DNA of 64,000 nt from Paracoccus salipaludis (GCF_002287065.1 NZ_NSJZ01000005.1:62001-126000); one strand, 5' to 3'. Positions 52,327-62,464 are shown, numbered from the stretch's first letter. Numbers and translations: made by a program. Notes: a model not told the origin generated them from the sequence alone.

Positions 52327-53991
52327 ATGACCGACCGCTTCCGCCTGACCATCGCGCAACTGAACGCCACCGTGGGCGACCTTGCGGGCAACGCCGCCAA
52401 GGCCCGCGCGGCCTGGGACCAGGCAAAGGCCGCGGGCGCGCAGATGCTGGCGCTGCCCGAGATGTTCCTGACCGGCTACCAGACGCAGGACCTGGTGCTG
52501 AAGCCCGCCTTCCTGGACGACTGCCTGCGGGTGGTGGAACGGCTGGCCGCCGATTGCGCGGACGGCCCCGCCATCGGCATCGGCGCGCCCTGGCGGCTGG
52601 ACGGCAAGCTGCACAACGCTTGGCTGGTGCTTCAAGGCGGGCGGATCACGGCGCGGGTGCTCAAGCACGAGCTGCCGCACAAGGAACTGTTCGACGAATA
52701 CCGCCTGTTCGATCCCGGCCCGATCAGCGGGCCCTTCTCGGTCGAGGGCGTCCGCATCGGCAGCCCCATCTGCGAGGACGCCTGGTGGCCGGGCGTGGCC
52801 GAAACCTTGGCCGAGACGGGGGCCGAGATCCTGGTGGTGCCGAACGGCAGCCCCTATCACCGCAACAAGCTGGACCTGCGCATGGGCCACATGGTCGCGC
52901 GCGTGGTCGAGACGGGCCTGCCCTTGGTTTACCTGAACCTGGTGGGCGGGCAGGACGACCAGGTTTATGACGGGGCGTCCTTTGTCCTGAACCCGGGCGG
53001 CCACAAGGTCGTCCAGCTTGCCCCCTTCGAGGAGGCGGTGGCGCATATCGACTTCACCCGCACTTCCGAAGGCTGGCAAGCCGAGCGCGGCGAGATGGTC
53101 CCCCAGCCCGATGAATGGGAACAGGATTACCGCGCGATCTGCCTGGGACTGGCGGACTACGCGCGCAAGTCTGGTTTCCGCAAGGTGCTGCTGGGCCTGT
53201 CGGGCGGCATCGATTCGGCGCTGGTCGCGGCCATCGCCGCCGACGCGCTGGGACCGGAAAACGTGCGCGGCGTGCGGCTGCCGTCGGAATATTCCAGCCA
53301 AGGCTCGCTGGACGACGCCGAGGACCTGGCGCGGCGGCTGGGCATCCGCCTCGACACCCTGCCGATCAACGGGCCGGTCGGCGCGGTGACGCAGGCGCTG
53401 TCCGAGGTCATGGCCGGCACCACGCCCGACCTGACCGAGGAGAACATCCAGTCCCGCCTGCGGGGCGTGCTGCTGATGGCCTTGTCCAACAAGTTCGGAG
53501 AGATGCTGCTGACCACCGGCAACAAGTCCGAGGTCGGCGTGGGCTATGCCACGATCTACGGCGACATGGCGGGCGGCTACAACCCGATCAAGGACCTCTA
53601 CAAGACGCGGGTCTTCACGACCTGCCGCTGGCGGAACGCGAACCACCGCCCCTGGATGAAGGGTCCGGCGGGCGAGGTGATCCCGACGGCGATCATCGAG
53701 AAACCGCCTTCGGCCGAACTGCGCCCCGACCAGACCGACCAGGACAGCCTGCCGCCCTACGAGGTGCTGGACGCGATTCTCGAAGGGCTGGTCGAAAAGG
53801 ACGGCTCGGTTGCCGACCTAGTGGCGCGGGGCTTCGACGGCGACACGGTGCGGCAGGTCGAGCGGCTGCTTTATGGCAGCGAGTGGAAGCGCTACCAGGC
53901 CGCGCCCGGGCCGCGCGTCTCGCCCCGGTCCTTCTGGCTCGACCGGCGCTATCCGCTGGTCAACCGGTGGCGCGACCCGGCGGGCGGTTGA
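52327..53991 (+). CDS. nadE: Glutamine-dependent NAD+ synthetase
   Basis: A 554-residue fusion of a glutaminase and an NAD synthase. The nitrilase-type domain has the triad Glu (ALPEMFLTGY), Lys (LPHKELFDEYR) and Cys 149 (SPICEDAWWP). The synthase domain begins near residue 275 with the P-loop LGLSGGIDSALVAAIAADAL near 292. It makes NAD from deamido-NAD using Gln. The ATG at 52327 follows GGAG. The NAD salvage genes pncA and pncB lie 0.8-2.7 kb downstream on the other strand. Confidence 0.95.
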   Translation: MTDRFRLTIAQLNATVGDLAGNAAKARAAWDQAKAAGAQMLALPEMFLTGYQTQDLVLKPAFLDDCLRVVERLAADCADGPAIGIGAPWRLDGKLHNAWLVLQGGRITARVLKHELPHKELFDEYRLFDPGPISGPFSVEGVRIGSPICEDAWWPGVAETLAETGAEILVVPNGSPYHRNKLDLRMGHMVARVVETGLPLVYLNLVGGQDDQVYDGASFVLNPGGHKVVQLAPFEEAVAHIDFTRTSEGWQAERGEMVPQPDEWEQDYRAICLGLADYARKSGFRKVLLGLSGGIDSALVAAIAADALGPENVRGVRLPSEYSSQGSLDDAEDLARRLGIRLDTLPINGPVGAVTQALSEVMAGTTPDLTEENIQSRLRGVLLMALSNKFGEMLLTTGNKSEVGVGYATIYGDMAGGYNPIKDLYKTRVFTTCRWRNANHRPWMKGPAGEVIPTAIIEKPPSAELRPDQTDQDSLPPYEVLDAILEGLVEKDGSVADLVARGFDGDTVRQVERLLYGSEWKRYQAAPGPRVSPRSFWLDRRYPLVNRWRDPAGG

Positions 53992-54003
53992 ACGGAAGGC
54001 CCC

Positions 54004-54029
54004 GGTGGACTAGGTTGGGTTAGTCCACC
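54004..54029. promoter_or_regulatory. Inverted repeat upstream of the antitoxin gene
   Basis: GGTGGACTA (54004-54012) and TAGTCCACC (54021-54029) are perfect 9-bp arms with an 8-nt spacer, ending 13 nt before the antitoxin ATG. Placement and symmetry suit an operator for autoregulation by the Phd-type antitoxin or its complex. Confidence 0.6.
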
Positions 54030-54042
54030 AGAGGGTGCCGCC

Positions 54043-54327
54043 ATGAAGACCGTCAACATGCACGAGGCCAAGACCCACCTGTCCCGCCTTGTCGAGGGCG
54101 TGGAAAAGGGCGAGCCCTTCATCATCGCCCGCGCGGGCAAGCCGGTGGTCAAGGTGACGCTGGTCGAGCAGCCCGCGCCGCGGCGGCTCGGCTTCATGCA
54201 GGGCCAGTTCGAGGTGCCCGACGACTTCGACGACATGATGGCTGACGAGATCCAGGCGATGTTCGAGGGCAAGTATGACGGCAGCGGGCTTTACGTCCCG
54301 CCCGACCGGCGGAAGCCCGAGGCGTGA
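54043..54327 (+). CDS. Phd/YefM-family antitoxin
   Basis: A 94-residue antitoxin. The N-terminal DNA-binding domain (MKTVNMHEAKTHLSRLVEGV, then EPFIIARAGKPVVKV) is typical of the prevent-host-death family. The C-terminus from about residue 47 (RRLGFMQGQFEVPDDFDDMM and MFEG) should neutralise the toxin. It starts 51 bp after nadE, behind the 9-bp inverted repeat, and overlaps the PIN toxin gene by GTGA. Confidence 0.9.
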   Translation: MKTVNMHEAKTHLSRLVEGVEKGEPFIIARAGKPVVKVTLVEQPAPRRLGFMQGQFEVPDDFDDMMADEIQAMFEGKYDGSGLYVPPDRRKPEA

Positions 54328-54710
54328 ACCTCCTGATCGACACGCATCTGCTGATCTGGGGTGCGGTGGCGATGCAGAAGCTTCCCCGAGATGCCGTGAC
54401 GCTGATGAGCGATCCCGAGAACCGGCTGCATTTCAGCACCGCGAGCCTGTGGGAGATCGCCATCAAGTTCGCGCAGGGCCGCGCCGATTTCACGGTCGAT
54501 CCGGCACCCTTCCGCGCCGGGCTGCTGGCGAACGGCTATCTTGAGCTGCCGGTCGAGGGGCGGCATTGCCTTGCCATTCCGACGCTGCCTCCGGTGCATG
54601 GCGATCCCTTCGACCGGATGCTGGTCGCGCAGGCCATGACCGAGGGGATGCAGCTTCTGACCGCCGACCGCCGGGTGGCCGCCTATGGCGGGCCGGTGCG
54701 GATGGTCTGA
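54324..54710 (+). CDS. PIN-domain ribonuclease toxin, VapC-like
   Basis: A 128-residue PIN nuclease. The acidic residues are D6 (MNLLIDTHLLIW), E44 (ASLWEIAIK), D97 (HGDPFDRMLVAQA) and D115 (LLTADRR), so the active site looks complete. Such toxins cut tRNA or rRNA and are bound by their antitoxin. The GTG start overlaps the antitoxin stop. The module is complete and probably functional. Confidence 0.9.
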   Translation: MNLLIDTHLLIWGAVAMQKLPRDAVTLMSDPENRLHFSTASLWEIAIKFAQGRADFTVDPAPFRAGLLANGYLELPVEGRHCLAIPTLPPVHGDPFDRMLVAQAMTEGMQLLTADRRVAAYGGPVRMV

Positions 54711-54773
54711 GGCCGGCGGGAGGGTCGCGATGCGCGAAAGCCACGTACCCTGCGCTTGCCCGCACTGAAGCCC

Positions 54774-54802
54774 GCAGGGTGCGCGCCCGGCACGCACCCT
54801 GC
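54774..54802. terminator. Convergent hairpin between the PIN toxin gene and pncB
   Basis: A perfect 10-bp stem, GCAGGGTGCG (54774-54783) and CGCACCCTGC (54793-54802), lies in the 100-bp convergent gap. A second copy of ACCCTGC at 54747-54753 could pair with the same left arm, so two folds compete. No long T-run is present. Confidence 0.45.
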
Positions 54803-54810
54803 TGTTCCGC

Positions 54811-56118
54811 TCACACCACCAGGTCGAACCGCTGCCCTTCGGTCGTGCCGAAGACCTGCCGGTAGTGGCGGATCAGGTCGGCCGGGCCGGTCGATTTCTC
54901 GGGGTTGTCGGACAGCTTGACCGTGGGGCGCCCGTTCGCGGCGGCAGCCTTGCAGACCAGGCTGAAGGGCGCGAGCCCGTCGCCCGGCACCAGCCCCCGG
55001 AAGTCGTTGGTCAGAAGCGTGCCCCAGCCGAAGCTGACCTTGATGCGGCCGTGGAAGCGGCGGAACAGCGCCGCGATCTCGTCCACGTCCAGCCCGTCCG
55101 AGAAGATCACCAGCTTCTGCGCGGGGTCCTCGCCCCGGGATTTCCACCAGTCGATGGCATATTCGGTCAGCGCCACCGGGTCGCCCGAATCGATGCGGAT
55201 GCCGGTCCAGCCGGCCAGCCAGTCGGGCGCGTTCCGCAGGAACCCCGGCGTGCCGTAGGTGTCGGGCAGGATCACGCGCAGGTTGCCGTCGTGTTCCTCG
55301 TGCCAGTCGGCCAGCACGCGGTAAGGGGCTTGGCGCAGCTCCTCGTCCGTTTCGGCCAAGGCGGCATAGACCATCGGCAGTTCATGGGCATTGGTGCCGA
55401 TCGCCTCGATGTCGCGGCGCATGGCGATCAGGCAGTTCGAGGTGCCGGTGAAGCGCTCGCCCAGGCCCTCGATCATGGCCTGCACGCACCAGTCCTGCCA
55501 CAGGAAGCTGTGCCGCCGCCGCGTGCCGAAATCGGCGATCCTGAGGTCGGGGCCGAGCCCCCGCAGCGCCTCGATCTTTTCCCACAGCCGCGTCATGGCG
55601 CGGGCGTAGAGCACCTGAAGCTCGAACCGGCCGAGATCCTTCAGCACGGCCCGCGAGCGCAGCTCCATGATGATGGCGAGCGCCGGGATTTCCCACAGCA
55701 TGACCTCGGGCCAGCGGCCCTCGAAGGTCAGCTCGTACTGGCCCTCGCGCTTTTCCAGGTGATAGGCGGGCAGGCGCAGGTTTTCCAGGAACTCCATGAA
55801 GTCGGGGCGGAACATCTGGCGCTTGCCGTAGAAGGTGTTGCCCCGCAGCCAGGTCGACTCGCCCCGCGCCAAGGACAGGCTGCGCACGTGGTCCAGCTGC
55901 TCGCGCAGCTCGCCCTCGTCGATCAGGTCCGCAAGCCGGATGTCCTTCGAGCGGTTGATCAGCCGGAAGGTCACGTCCACGTCCGGCCGGTAGCGGAAGA
56001 CCGACTGGCACATCAGCAGCTTGTAGAAGTCGGTGTCGATCAGCGAGCGGACGATCGGGTCGATCTTCCACTTGTGGTTATAAACGCGCGTGGCGATGTC
56101 GACGGTCGGGGTCATCAT
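54811..56118 (-). CDS. pncB: Nicotinate phosphoribosyltransferase
   Basis: A 435-residue enzyme that makes nicotinate mononucleotide from nicotinate and PRPP in NAD salvage. [19 protein letters not shown] near the start, [33 protein letters not shown] (the catalytic His is replaced in order by the family's region), RIDSGDPV and [11 protein letters not shown] match PncB. The ATG overlaps the pncA stop (ATGA); a second ATG follows immediately. It forms an operon with pncA. Confidence 0.94.
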   Translation of the reverse strand: MMTPTVDIATRVYNHKWKIDPIVRSLIDTDFYKLLMCQSVFRYRPDVDVTFRLINRSKDIRLADLIDEGELREQLDHVRSLSLARGESTWLRGNTFYGKRQMFRPDFMEFLENLRLPAYHLEKREGQYELTFEGRWPEVMLWEIPALAIIMELRSRAVLKDLGRFELQVLYARAMTRLWEKIEALRGLGPDLRIADFGTRRRHSFLWQDWCVQAMIEGLGERFTGTSNCLIAMRRDIEAIGTNAHELPMVYAALAETDEELRQAPYRVLADWHEEHDGNLRVILPDTYGTPGFLRNAPDWLAGWTGIRIDSGDPVALTEYAIDWWKSRGEDPAQKLVIFSDGLDVDEIAALFRRFHGRIKVSFGWGTLLTNDFRGLVPGDGLAPFSLVCKAAAANGRPTVKLSDNPEKSTGPADLIRHYRQVFGTTEGQRFDLVV

Positions 56119-56708
56119 GAAAGCGTCACTCCTGCCGCGCGCATGGCGGCCTGCGCGGCCTCGCGCGAGCCGTTGAGGTCGATGGCGCGGGTCGCACCCT
56201 CGATCACGGTGGCCGAAAAGCCCAGCCGCGCCGCGTCGAGGGCCGACCAGGCCACGCAGAAATCATGGGCAAGGCCCACGAACCGCAAGTCCGTCAGCCC
56301 GCGGTCGCGCAGGTAGCCCGCAAGGCCCGTGGGCGTCCGGCGATCGTTCTCGAAAAAGGCGGAATAGCTGTCGATTTCCCGCCGGAAGCCCTTGCGGACG
56401 ATCAGGTCCGCGCGGCGCAGGTCCAAGCCGGGGTGGAAGGCCGCCCCGTCCGAGCCGATGACGCAATGGTCGGGCCACAGGACCTGATCGCCATAAGGCA
56501 GGGTCGCGGTCCCGAAGGGCTGCGCGCCGGAATGGTTGCTGGCAAAGCTGGAATGATCCGCCGGGTGCCAGTCCTGGGTCAGCACAACGGCATCATGCTC
56601 GGCCATCAGCGCGTTGACAGGCCCCACGATCTCGTCGCCGCCCGCCACCGCCAGCGCGCCGCCGGGGCAGAAATCGACTTGAAGATCAACAACGATCAGG
56701 GCGCGCAT
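56115..56708 (-). CDS. pncA: Nicotinamidase
   Basis: A 197-residue isochorismatase-fold amidase that converts nicotinamide to nicotinate. The triad is D8 (IVVDLQVDF), K106 (IVRKGF) and C151 (AHDFCVAW). Metal ligands include D46 and H48 ([11 protein letters not shown]). It supplies the substrate for the overlapping pncB. Together with nadE the region covers salvage and the final step of NAD synthesis. Confidence 0.95.
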   Translation of the reverse strand: MRALIVVDLQVDFCPGGALAVAGGDEIVGPVNALMAEHDAVVLTQDWHPADHSSFASNHSGAQPFGTATLPYGDQVLWPDHCVIGSDGAAFHPGLDLRRADLIVRKGFRREIDSYSAFFENDRRTPTGLAGYLRDRGLTDLRFVGLAHDFCVAWSALDAARLGFSATVIEGATRAIDLNGSREAAQAAMRAAGVTLS

Positions 56709-56883
56709 GGGATTTCCCGGAATGGACGCCGAACCTTAGGAAGCCTGCCGGGTTGCGTCAATGTGAAGGCCGGTCGTGGCAGCCTGGGGGCGAACATTGC
56801 GGCACGCGCATGGCTGCGGCGCTGGCGGCAGGTCCGAACCGACCTGATCGATCCCGGACCCGCCGGAACCGAGGAGCAGAGGA

Positions 56884-58470
56884 ATGACCGACCACAGCCG
56901 GATGGAAGCGTCGCGGGACCTGGAGGAGGACGTTCCCCCCGGACGCCCGGCGGCGATGATGTGGTTCCTGCGCGCGCTCGGCGTGGTCGTGGCCGTGGTC
57001 GTCCACGCCCTTCTCGGCGCGCAGCCGGACCTGACGCCCGACGCCCGCGCGGTCGCGGGAATCCTGGCGCTGATGGCGGTCTGGTGGATGACCGAGGCGG
57101 TGCCCCTGCCTGTCACCTCGCTGCTGCCCATCGTGCTGATCCCCGCGCTGACCCGGCAGTCCGTGGGGCAGACGGCCGCGCCCTATGCCAGTTCCACGAT
57201 CTTCCTGTTTCTTGGCGGCTTCCTGATCGCCATCGCCATGGAGAAATGGAACCTGCACCTGCGGATCGCCCTTCTGACGCTGAGACGGGTCGGGCTGCAG
57301 CCCCGGCGGATGGTGCTGGGCCTGATGCTGGCCACCGCCTTCCTGTCGATGTGGGTGTCCAACACCGCAACCGCGCTGATGATGCTGCCCATCGCCACCT
57401 CGGTGCTGGCGCTTGTGCTCGAGCGCAGCGGCCGGGCGGCCGACGCGCAGGCGCTGGCCGCGGGCGCGTCGATCACCGCGTCCGTGGGCGACCGCAACAT
57501 CGCCAATTTCGGCGTCTGCATCGTGCTGGCGGTGGCCTGGTCGGCCTCGATCGGCGGCATCGGAACGCTGATCGGCAGCCCGCCCAACGCCATTCTCGCG
57601 GGCTATGCCGCCGAAACGCTGGAGCGCGAGATCAGCTTCGTCAGGTGGATGATGATCGGCGTGCCCCTGGCCCTTGTCTTCGTGCTCGTCGGCTGGGTCC
57701 TGATGACGCGGGTGATGTACCGCTTCGACCTGCCCGAGATCCCCGGCGGCCGCGGGCTGATCGACGCGCAGATCCGCGACCTGGGGCCCCTGAGCCAGGG
57801 CGAGCGGATGGTGCTGCTGGTCTTCCTGGGCGCGGCCTTCTTCTGGACCGTGCCGAGCATCCTTGCCTCGGTCCCCGCCCTGAGGGCCGCCGCGCCCTGG
57901 CTGGGCAGTTTCGACGACACCGCGACCGCCATCGCGGCGGGGATCCTGCTGTTCATCCTGCCCGGCCGCGGCAGGACGCAGATGCTGCTGGACTGGAAGG
58001 ACGCCGAGGAGGGCCTGCCCTGGGGCGTGCTGCTGCTGTTCGGCGGCGGCCTCAGCCTTGCCGCGGCGGTGTCCTCGACCGGGCTGGACGCCTGGTTCGG
58101 GCAGAGGGTGTCGGGCCTGGGCAGCCTGCCGACCGTCTGGGTGGTGGTGGCGCTGGTGGCGATCGTGGTGATGATCACCGAGATCGCCTCGAACACCGCC
58201 ATGGCGGCGACGATCATCCCGATCCTGGGCGCCGTGGCGCCGGGGATCGGGATCGACCCCTTGCTGCTGCTGGTGCCCGCGACGCTGGCGCTGAGCCTTG
58301 CCTTCATGCTGCCGGTCGGCACGCCGCCCAACGCCATCGTCTTCGCCACCGGCCGCGTCACCATGGCGCAGATGGTGCGCGGCGGGGTGCTGATGAACAC
58401 GGTCAGCGTCCTGCTGATCACGCTGGCGGTCTATCTGCTGGGCCCGATCGCGATGGGCGTCGCGTTCTGA
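56884..58470 (+). CDS. DASS (SLC13-type) dicarboxylate/Na+ symporter
   Basis: A 528-residue membrane transporter. Two SNT motifs, which bind Na+ and substrate in VcINDY, are present: MWVSNTATALMMLPI and EIASNTAMAATIIPI. WWMTEAVPLPVTSLLPI and GTPPNAIVFATGRV are also conserved. About eleven helices and two re-entrant loops are expected. Substrates are likely C4-dicarboxylates or citrate; malic enzyme is encoded 1.6 kb downstream on the other strand, which fits but does not prove this. Confidence 0.9.
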   Translation: MTDHSRMEASRDLEEDVPPGRPAAMMWFLRALGVVVAVVVHALLGAQPDLTPDARAVAGILALMAVWWMTEAVPLPVTSLLPIVLIPALTRQSVGQTAAPYASSTIFLFLGGFLIAIAMEKWNLHLRIALLTLRRVGLQPRRMVLGLMLATAFLSMWVSNTATALMMLPIATSVLALVLERSGRAADAQALAAGASITASVGDRNIANFGVCIVLAVAWSASIGGIGTLIGSPPNAILAGYAAETLEREISFVRWMMIGVPLALVFVLVGWVLMTRVMYRFDLPEIPGGRGLIDAQIRDLGPLSQGERMVLLVFLGAAFFWTVPSILASVPALRAAAPWLGSFDDTATAIAAGILLFILPGRGRTQMLLDWKDAEEGLPWGVLLLFGGGLSLAAAVSSTGLDAWFGQRVSGLGSLPTVWVVVALVAIVVMITEIASNTAMAATIIPILGAVAPGIGIDPLLLLVPATLALSLAFMLPVGTPPNAIVFATGRVTMAQMVRGGVLMNTVSVLLITLAVYLLGPIAMGVAF

Positions 58471-58518
58471 CCCCCTGCCCGCTTGCCTTCGGGGGCGCGG
58501 CTGGACTAGGCCGCGCCC

Positions 58519-59400
58519 ATGTTCACCGTCGCCGCCCTTTACCACTTTGCCCCGCTGCCCGATCCCGACACCCGGCGCGAGCGCCTGCTGGCGCTCTGCC
58601 GGGCGCAGGGAGTGCGCGGCACGCTGATCCTTGCCCGCGAGGGGATCAACGGCACCATCGCGGGCCCCCGCGACGGGATCGGGGCCGTGCTGGCGCATCT
58701 TCGCGCTTGGCCCGGCTTCGAAAGCCTGGAATGGAAGGAAAGCGCCTCCGAAGCCCTTCCCTTCGGCCGGATGAAGGTGCGCGTGAAGCCCGAGATCGTG
58801 ACCATGGGCCAGCCCGGCGTGGACCCCGCCGCCCGCGTCGGCCGCCATGTCCCGCCCGCCGACTGGAATGCCGTCATCTCGGATCCCGGCACGGTCGTGA
58901 TCGACACCCGCAACGATTACGAGATCGCCATCGGCAGCTTCCGCGGCGCCATCGACCCCGGCACCCGCAGCTTCCGCGAGTTTCCCGACTGGTGGGCCGA
59001 AAACGCCGGGCGCTTCGCCGGCAAGCGCGTGGCGATGTTCTGCACCGGCGGCATCCGCTGCGAGAAATCCACGAGCTTCCTTGTGGGCCAGGGCGTGCCC
59101 GAGGTCGTTCACCTTCAGGGCGGCATCCTGAAATACCTCGAAGAGGTGCCCGAGGGCGAAAGCCTGTGGGACGGCGCCTGCTTCGTCTTCGACCGCCGCG
59201 TCAGCCTGACCCACGGGCTTCAGCCCGGCGGTCATGTCCTCTGCCACGCCTGCCGCAGGCCGCTTGCGCCCGGGGATACCGCCCGCCCCGAATACGAGGA
59301 GGGCGTGTGCTGCCACCTTTGCGCCGGTGAATACACCGAGGCGGACCGCGCCCGCTTCCGCGACCGTCAGCGGCAGGCCGAACGGGGAGAGCTGACTTAA
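58519..59400 (+). CDS. trhO: tRNA uridine(34) hydroxylase (YceA type)
   Basis: A 293-residue rhodanese-fold protein. The N-terminal domain ([20 protein letters not shown], then [15 protein letters not shown]) precedes the rhodanese domain with active Cys near residue 175 ([15 protein letters not shown]), and a Cys-rich C-terminal segment (CHACRRPL and CCHLCAG). TrhO hydroxylates U34 of tRNAs to ho5U. The DTRNDYE motif supports this family. Confidence 0.93.
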   Translation: MFTVAALYHFAPLPDPDTRRERLLALCRAQGVRGTLILAREGINGTIAGPRDGIGAVLAHLRAWPGFESLEWKESASEALPFGRMKVRVKPEIVTMGQPGVDPAARVGRHVPPADWNAVISDPGTVVIDTRNDYEIAIGSFRGAIDPGTRSFREFPDWWAENAGRFAGKRVAMFCTGGIRCEKSTSFLVGQGVPEVVHLQGGILKYLEEVPEGESLWDGACFVFDRRVSLTHGLQPGGHVLCHACRRPLAPGDTARPEYEEGVCCHLCAGEYTEADRARFRDRQRQAERGELT

Positions 59401-59453
59401 CCGGATATTAGACTCTGCCCTGTAAAGCGAGGGATATCCTTCAAGGGGCAACC

Positions 59454-60083
59454 ATGACGATCCTTCCTCGCGGCACGGGCATCCGCCCGACCAGTGCCGA
59501 GATCCTGTTTCCTTTCCTCGGCGCCTCGCCCCTCCTCGTCCTCGGGGAGGATGACGACCCTGCCGGCATGGGCCGGAGGGACGGGGCGGCGGCCCCGCTC
59601 TGGGACCCTGCGGTTCCTGCAAGGGCGCAAGCGGCAGCCGTCGAGTCGGGCCATGGGGCGTGGGGTCATCCGCAGGCGCCCCGGGCGGTCGCCGACGAGG
59701 CCGGAGATCGCCCCGCGGCTGCCGTGGTCCTGTCCCGGGCCGAGGCGGCCGGCCGGCCCGGGCACGGCGTTGCAACCGACCCGCCGCACGGCATTTCACC
59801 CCGGGACTGGCCCCATGCGCAGGCGCGCCCGGACCTGCCCGAGCCATCGGACCGCGACTGGCTCGACCAGACCGCGCAGGCGGACGCCTTCATCTTCCTG
59901 CCCGGCCCGCCCAGCCGTGACCCTGCCGATGGCGCGGGCTCTCCGGCCATGCCCCTGGAGGCAGAAGCCTGGTTCGACCTGCTGGTCCTTCCGTTTGCGC
60001 CCGATCCGGGCATCGACTTCGGACCGGACGTGGTGATCATTTCCGATCACGGGCCGCTTGCGGCGGATCACGTCCTTCTTTGA
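59454..60083 (+). CDS. Hypothetical acidic protein
   Basis: A 209-residue predicted protein with no family I recognise. It is Asp/Pro/Ala-rich with a less biased, probably folded C-terminus (PLEAEAWFDLLVLPFAPDPG, then VVIISDHGPLAADHVLL). The ATG follows AAGGGG at suitable spacing, and the upstream 50 bp are AT-richer than average, as a promoter would be. It ends 14 bp before the convergent maeB stop. Codon use looks like the neighbours, but overlapping open frames on both strands make the call moderate. Confidence 0.55.
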   Translation: MTILPRGTGIRPTSAEILFPFLGASPLLVLGEDDDPAGMGRRDGAAAPLWDPAVPARAQAAAVESGHGAWGHPQAPRAVADEAGDRPAAAVVLSRAEAAGRPGHGVATDPPHGISPRDWPHAQARPDLPEPSDRDWLDQTAQADAFIFLPGPPSRDPADGAGSPAMPLEAEAWFDLLVLPFAPDPGIDFGPDVVIISDHGPLAADHVLL

Positions 60084-60097
60084 CGCAAGCCCGCGCC

Positions 60098-62380
60098 TCA
60101 GGCCACCTGTCCCACCCGGCCCGCCGCCATGGCCGCCATGTTGAGGATGTCGTTCACGGTCGAGCCGGTGCCGCAGATCTGGACCGGTTTCGGCACGCCG
60201 GTCAGGATGGGGCCGATCACCGTGGCGCCCGCCATTTCCTGCATCAGCTTGACGCTGATCGAGGCCGAATGCCGCGCAGGCACCACCAGGACGTTCGCGG
60301 GGCCCGTCAGGCGGCTGAAGGGATAGCGGGCCGCGGCCTCGGGGTTCAGGGCCACGTCCACCGTCATCTCGCCCTCGTATTCGAAATCGGCGCCCTGCCG
60401 GTCCAGCACCTTCGGCGCCTCGGCCATCTTGGTCGCCCGCTCGCTGACGGGATGGCCGAAGGTGGAAAAGGACAGAAAGGCCACGCGGGGTTCCATCCCC
60501 AGGGCGCGGGCCACATGGGCGCCGCGGGTGGCGATCAGGGCCAGGTCCTCGGCCTCGGGCCATTCATGGACCAGGGTGTCGGCGACCAGCACGATCCGGC
60601 CCTTGTGCAGCACCCCCGTGATGCCCACCGCCCCGTCCTGCGGCCGCACGTCGAAGACCTGCCCCACCTGCGCCAGCACATGCGAGGCCTTGCGCGTGGC
60701 CCCTGTCACCAGTGCGTCGCCATGCCCATGCGCCAGCATCAGCGCCGCGAAGACGTGCCGGTCGCGGCGGGCGAGCTTCAGCGCGTCCTCGCGGTCCACG
60801 CCCTGCCGTTGCAGCCGCTTGTAGAGCGTCTCGTGATACGCGTTCAGATGCGGCGAGGTGAGGGCGCTGACGACCTCGAGTTCCCGCACGGCGTCGGCCA
60901 TCCCCTCGGCCGCGAGCTTCTCGGCCACGTCCGCCTCGCGCCCCACGACCAGCGCGCGGCCCAGGCCCCCGCGCTGCCAGGCGACGGCCGCGCGCAGCAC
61001 GCGCGGGTCGTCGCCTTCGGCAAAGATCATCCGCGCCTGCGCCTGCCGCGCCCGCGCATGGATGCCCTGCAGGATCGAGGCGGTCGGGTCCATGCGCTGG
61101 CGCAGCGTTTGGACGTAACCCTCCATGTCGATGATCGGGCGCCGCGCCGCGCTCGTGTCCATGCCGGCGCGGGCGACCGCAGGCGGCACCACGTGGATCA
61201 GCCGCGGGTCGAAGGGAGTCGGGATGATGTAGTCGCGCCCGAAGCTGAGCTTGCGCCCGTAGGCCACCGCCACCTCGTCCGGCACGTCCTGCCGGGCAAG
61301 CTCGGCGAGTGCGCGGGCGCAGGCGATCTTCATCTCGTCGTTGATCGCGCGGGCGTGGATGTCCAAGGCACCCCGGAACAGGTAGGGGAAGCCCAGCACG
61401 TTGTTGACCTGGTTCGGATAGTCCGAGCGGCCCGTCGCCACGATGGCGTCGGGCCGGACGGCATGGGCTTCCTCGGGCGTGATCTCGGGGTCGGGGTTGG
61501 CCATGGCGAAGATGACCGGGTTCGGGGCCATGGACTTCACCATCTCCTGCGTGACCGCGCCCTTGGCCGACACGCCCAGGAAGACGTCGCAGTCCACCAT
61601 CGCGTCCGCCAGCGTGCGGGCTTCGGTGGCGACCGCATGGGCCGACTTCCACTGGTTCATCCCCTCGGTGCGGCCCTGCCAGATGACCCCCTTTGTGTCG
61701 GCCATGATGCAGTTCTCGTGCCGCGCGCCCATCGCCTTGAGCAGTTCGAGGCAGGCGATCCCCGCCGCCCCCGCGCCATTGAGCACGATCTTCACGTCCT
61801 CGATGCGCTTGCCCGACAGTTCCAGCGCGTTGATCAGGCCCGCCGCGCAGATCACCGCCGTCCCGTGCTGGTCGTCATGGAAGACGGGGATGTCCATCAT
61901 CTCCTTCAGACGGCTTTCGATGATGAAGCACTCGGGCGCCTTGATGTCCTCCAGGTTGATGCCGCCGAAACTCGGCCCCATCAGGCGGACCGCCCGGATG
62001 ATCTCCTCGGGGTCCTCGGTGTCCAGCTCGATGTCGATGGCGTTCACGTCGGCGAAGCGCTTGAACAGCACCGCCTTGCCTTCCATCACCGGCTTCGAGG
62101 CCAGCGCGCCCAGGTTCCCGAGGCCGAGGATCGCCGTCCCGTTCGAGACCACCGCCACCAGGTTGCCCTTGGTGGTATAGTCATAGGCCGTTTCGGGGCG
62201 CTCGGCGATGGCCTGGACCGGGACGGCCACGCCGGGGGAATAGGCGAGGCTCAGGTCGCGCTGGGTCGCCATCGGCGTCGAGGGCACGATCTCGAGCTTT
62301 CCGGGGCATGGCTCGAGGTGATAGGCCAGCGCCTCCTCGGGCGTGATGCGCGATCGCTGCGGCTGGTTGCTGTCGGTCAT
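60098..62380 (-). CDS. maeB: NADP-dependent malic enzyme (MaeB type)
   Basis: A 760-residue enzyme that decarboxylates malate to pyruvate with reduction of NADP. The malic N-terminal domain (RDLSLAYSPGVAVPV, GLGNLGALASKPVMEGKAVL), the NAD-binding domain (VLNGAGAAGIACLELL) and a C-terminal phosphotransacetylase-like domain (about residues 430-760, with LTGPANVLVVPARHSASI) occur in the order typical of MaeB. The PTA-like part is regulatory in known members. AAGGGG precedes the ATG. Confidence 0.95.
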   Translation of the reverse strand: MTDSNQPQRSRITPEEALAYHLEPCPGKLEIVPSTPMATQRDLSLAYSPGVAVPVQAIAERPETAYDYTTKGNLVAVVSNGTAILGLGNLGALASKPVMEGKAVLFKRFADVNAIDIELDTEDPEEIIRAVRLMGPSFGGINLEDIKAPECFIIESRLKEMMDIPVFHDDQHGTAVICAAGLINALELSGKRIEDVKIVLNGAGAAGIACLELLKAMGARHENCIMADTKGVIWQGRTEGMNQWKSAHAVATEARTLADAMVDCDVFLGVSAKGAVTQEMVKSMAPNPVIFAMANPDPEITPEEAHAVRPDAIVATGRSDYPNQVNNVLGFPYLFRGALDIHARAINDEMKIACARALAELARQDVPDEVAVAYGRKLSFGRDYIIPTPFDPRLIHVVPPAVARAGMDTSAARRPIIDMEGYVQTLRQRMDPTASILQGIHARARQAQARMIFAEGDDPRVLRAAVAWQRGGLGRALVVGREADVAEKLAAEGMADAVRELEVVSALTSPHLNAYHETLYKRLQRQGVDREDALKLARRDRHVFAALMLAHGHGDALVTGATRKASHVLAQVGQVFDVRPQDGAVGITGVLHKGRIVLVADTLVHEWPEAEDLALIATRGAHVARALGMEPRVAFLSFSTFGHPVSERATKMAEAPKVLDRQGADFEYEGEMTVDVALNPEAAARYPFSRLTGPANVLVVPARHSASISVKLMQEMAGATVIGPILTGVPKPVQICGTGSTVNDILNMAAMAAGRVGQVA

Positions 62381-62464
62381 GTTTCCCCTTCCCCGTTCCT
62401 GTCGCGCCAGAATGGCCGCAAGCGCCTGCGCTGCGCAATGCGTCCCGGCGCCCCTTGTCCGTGC

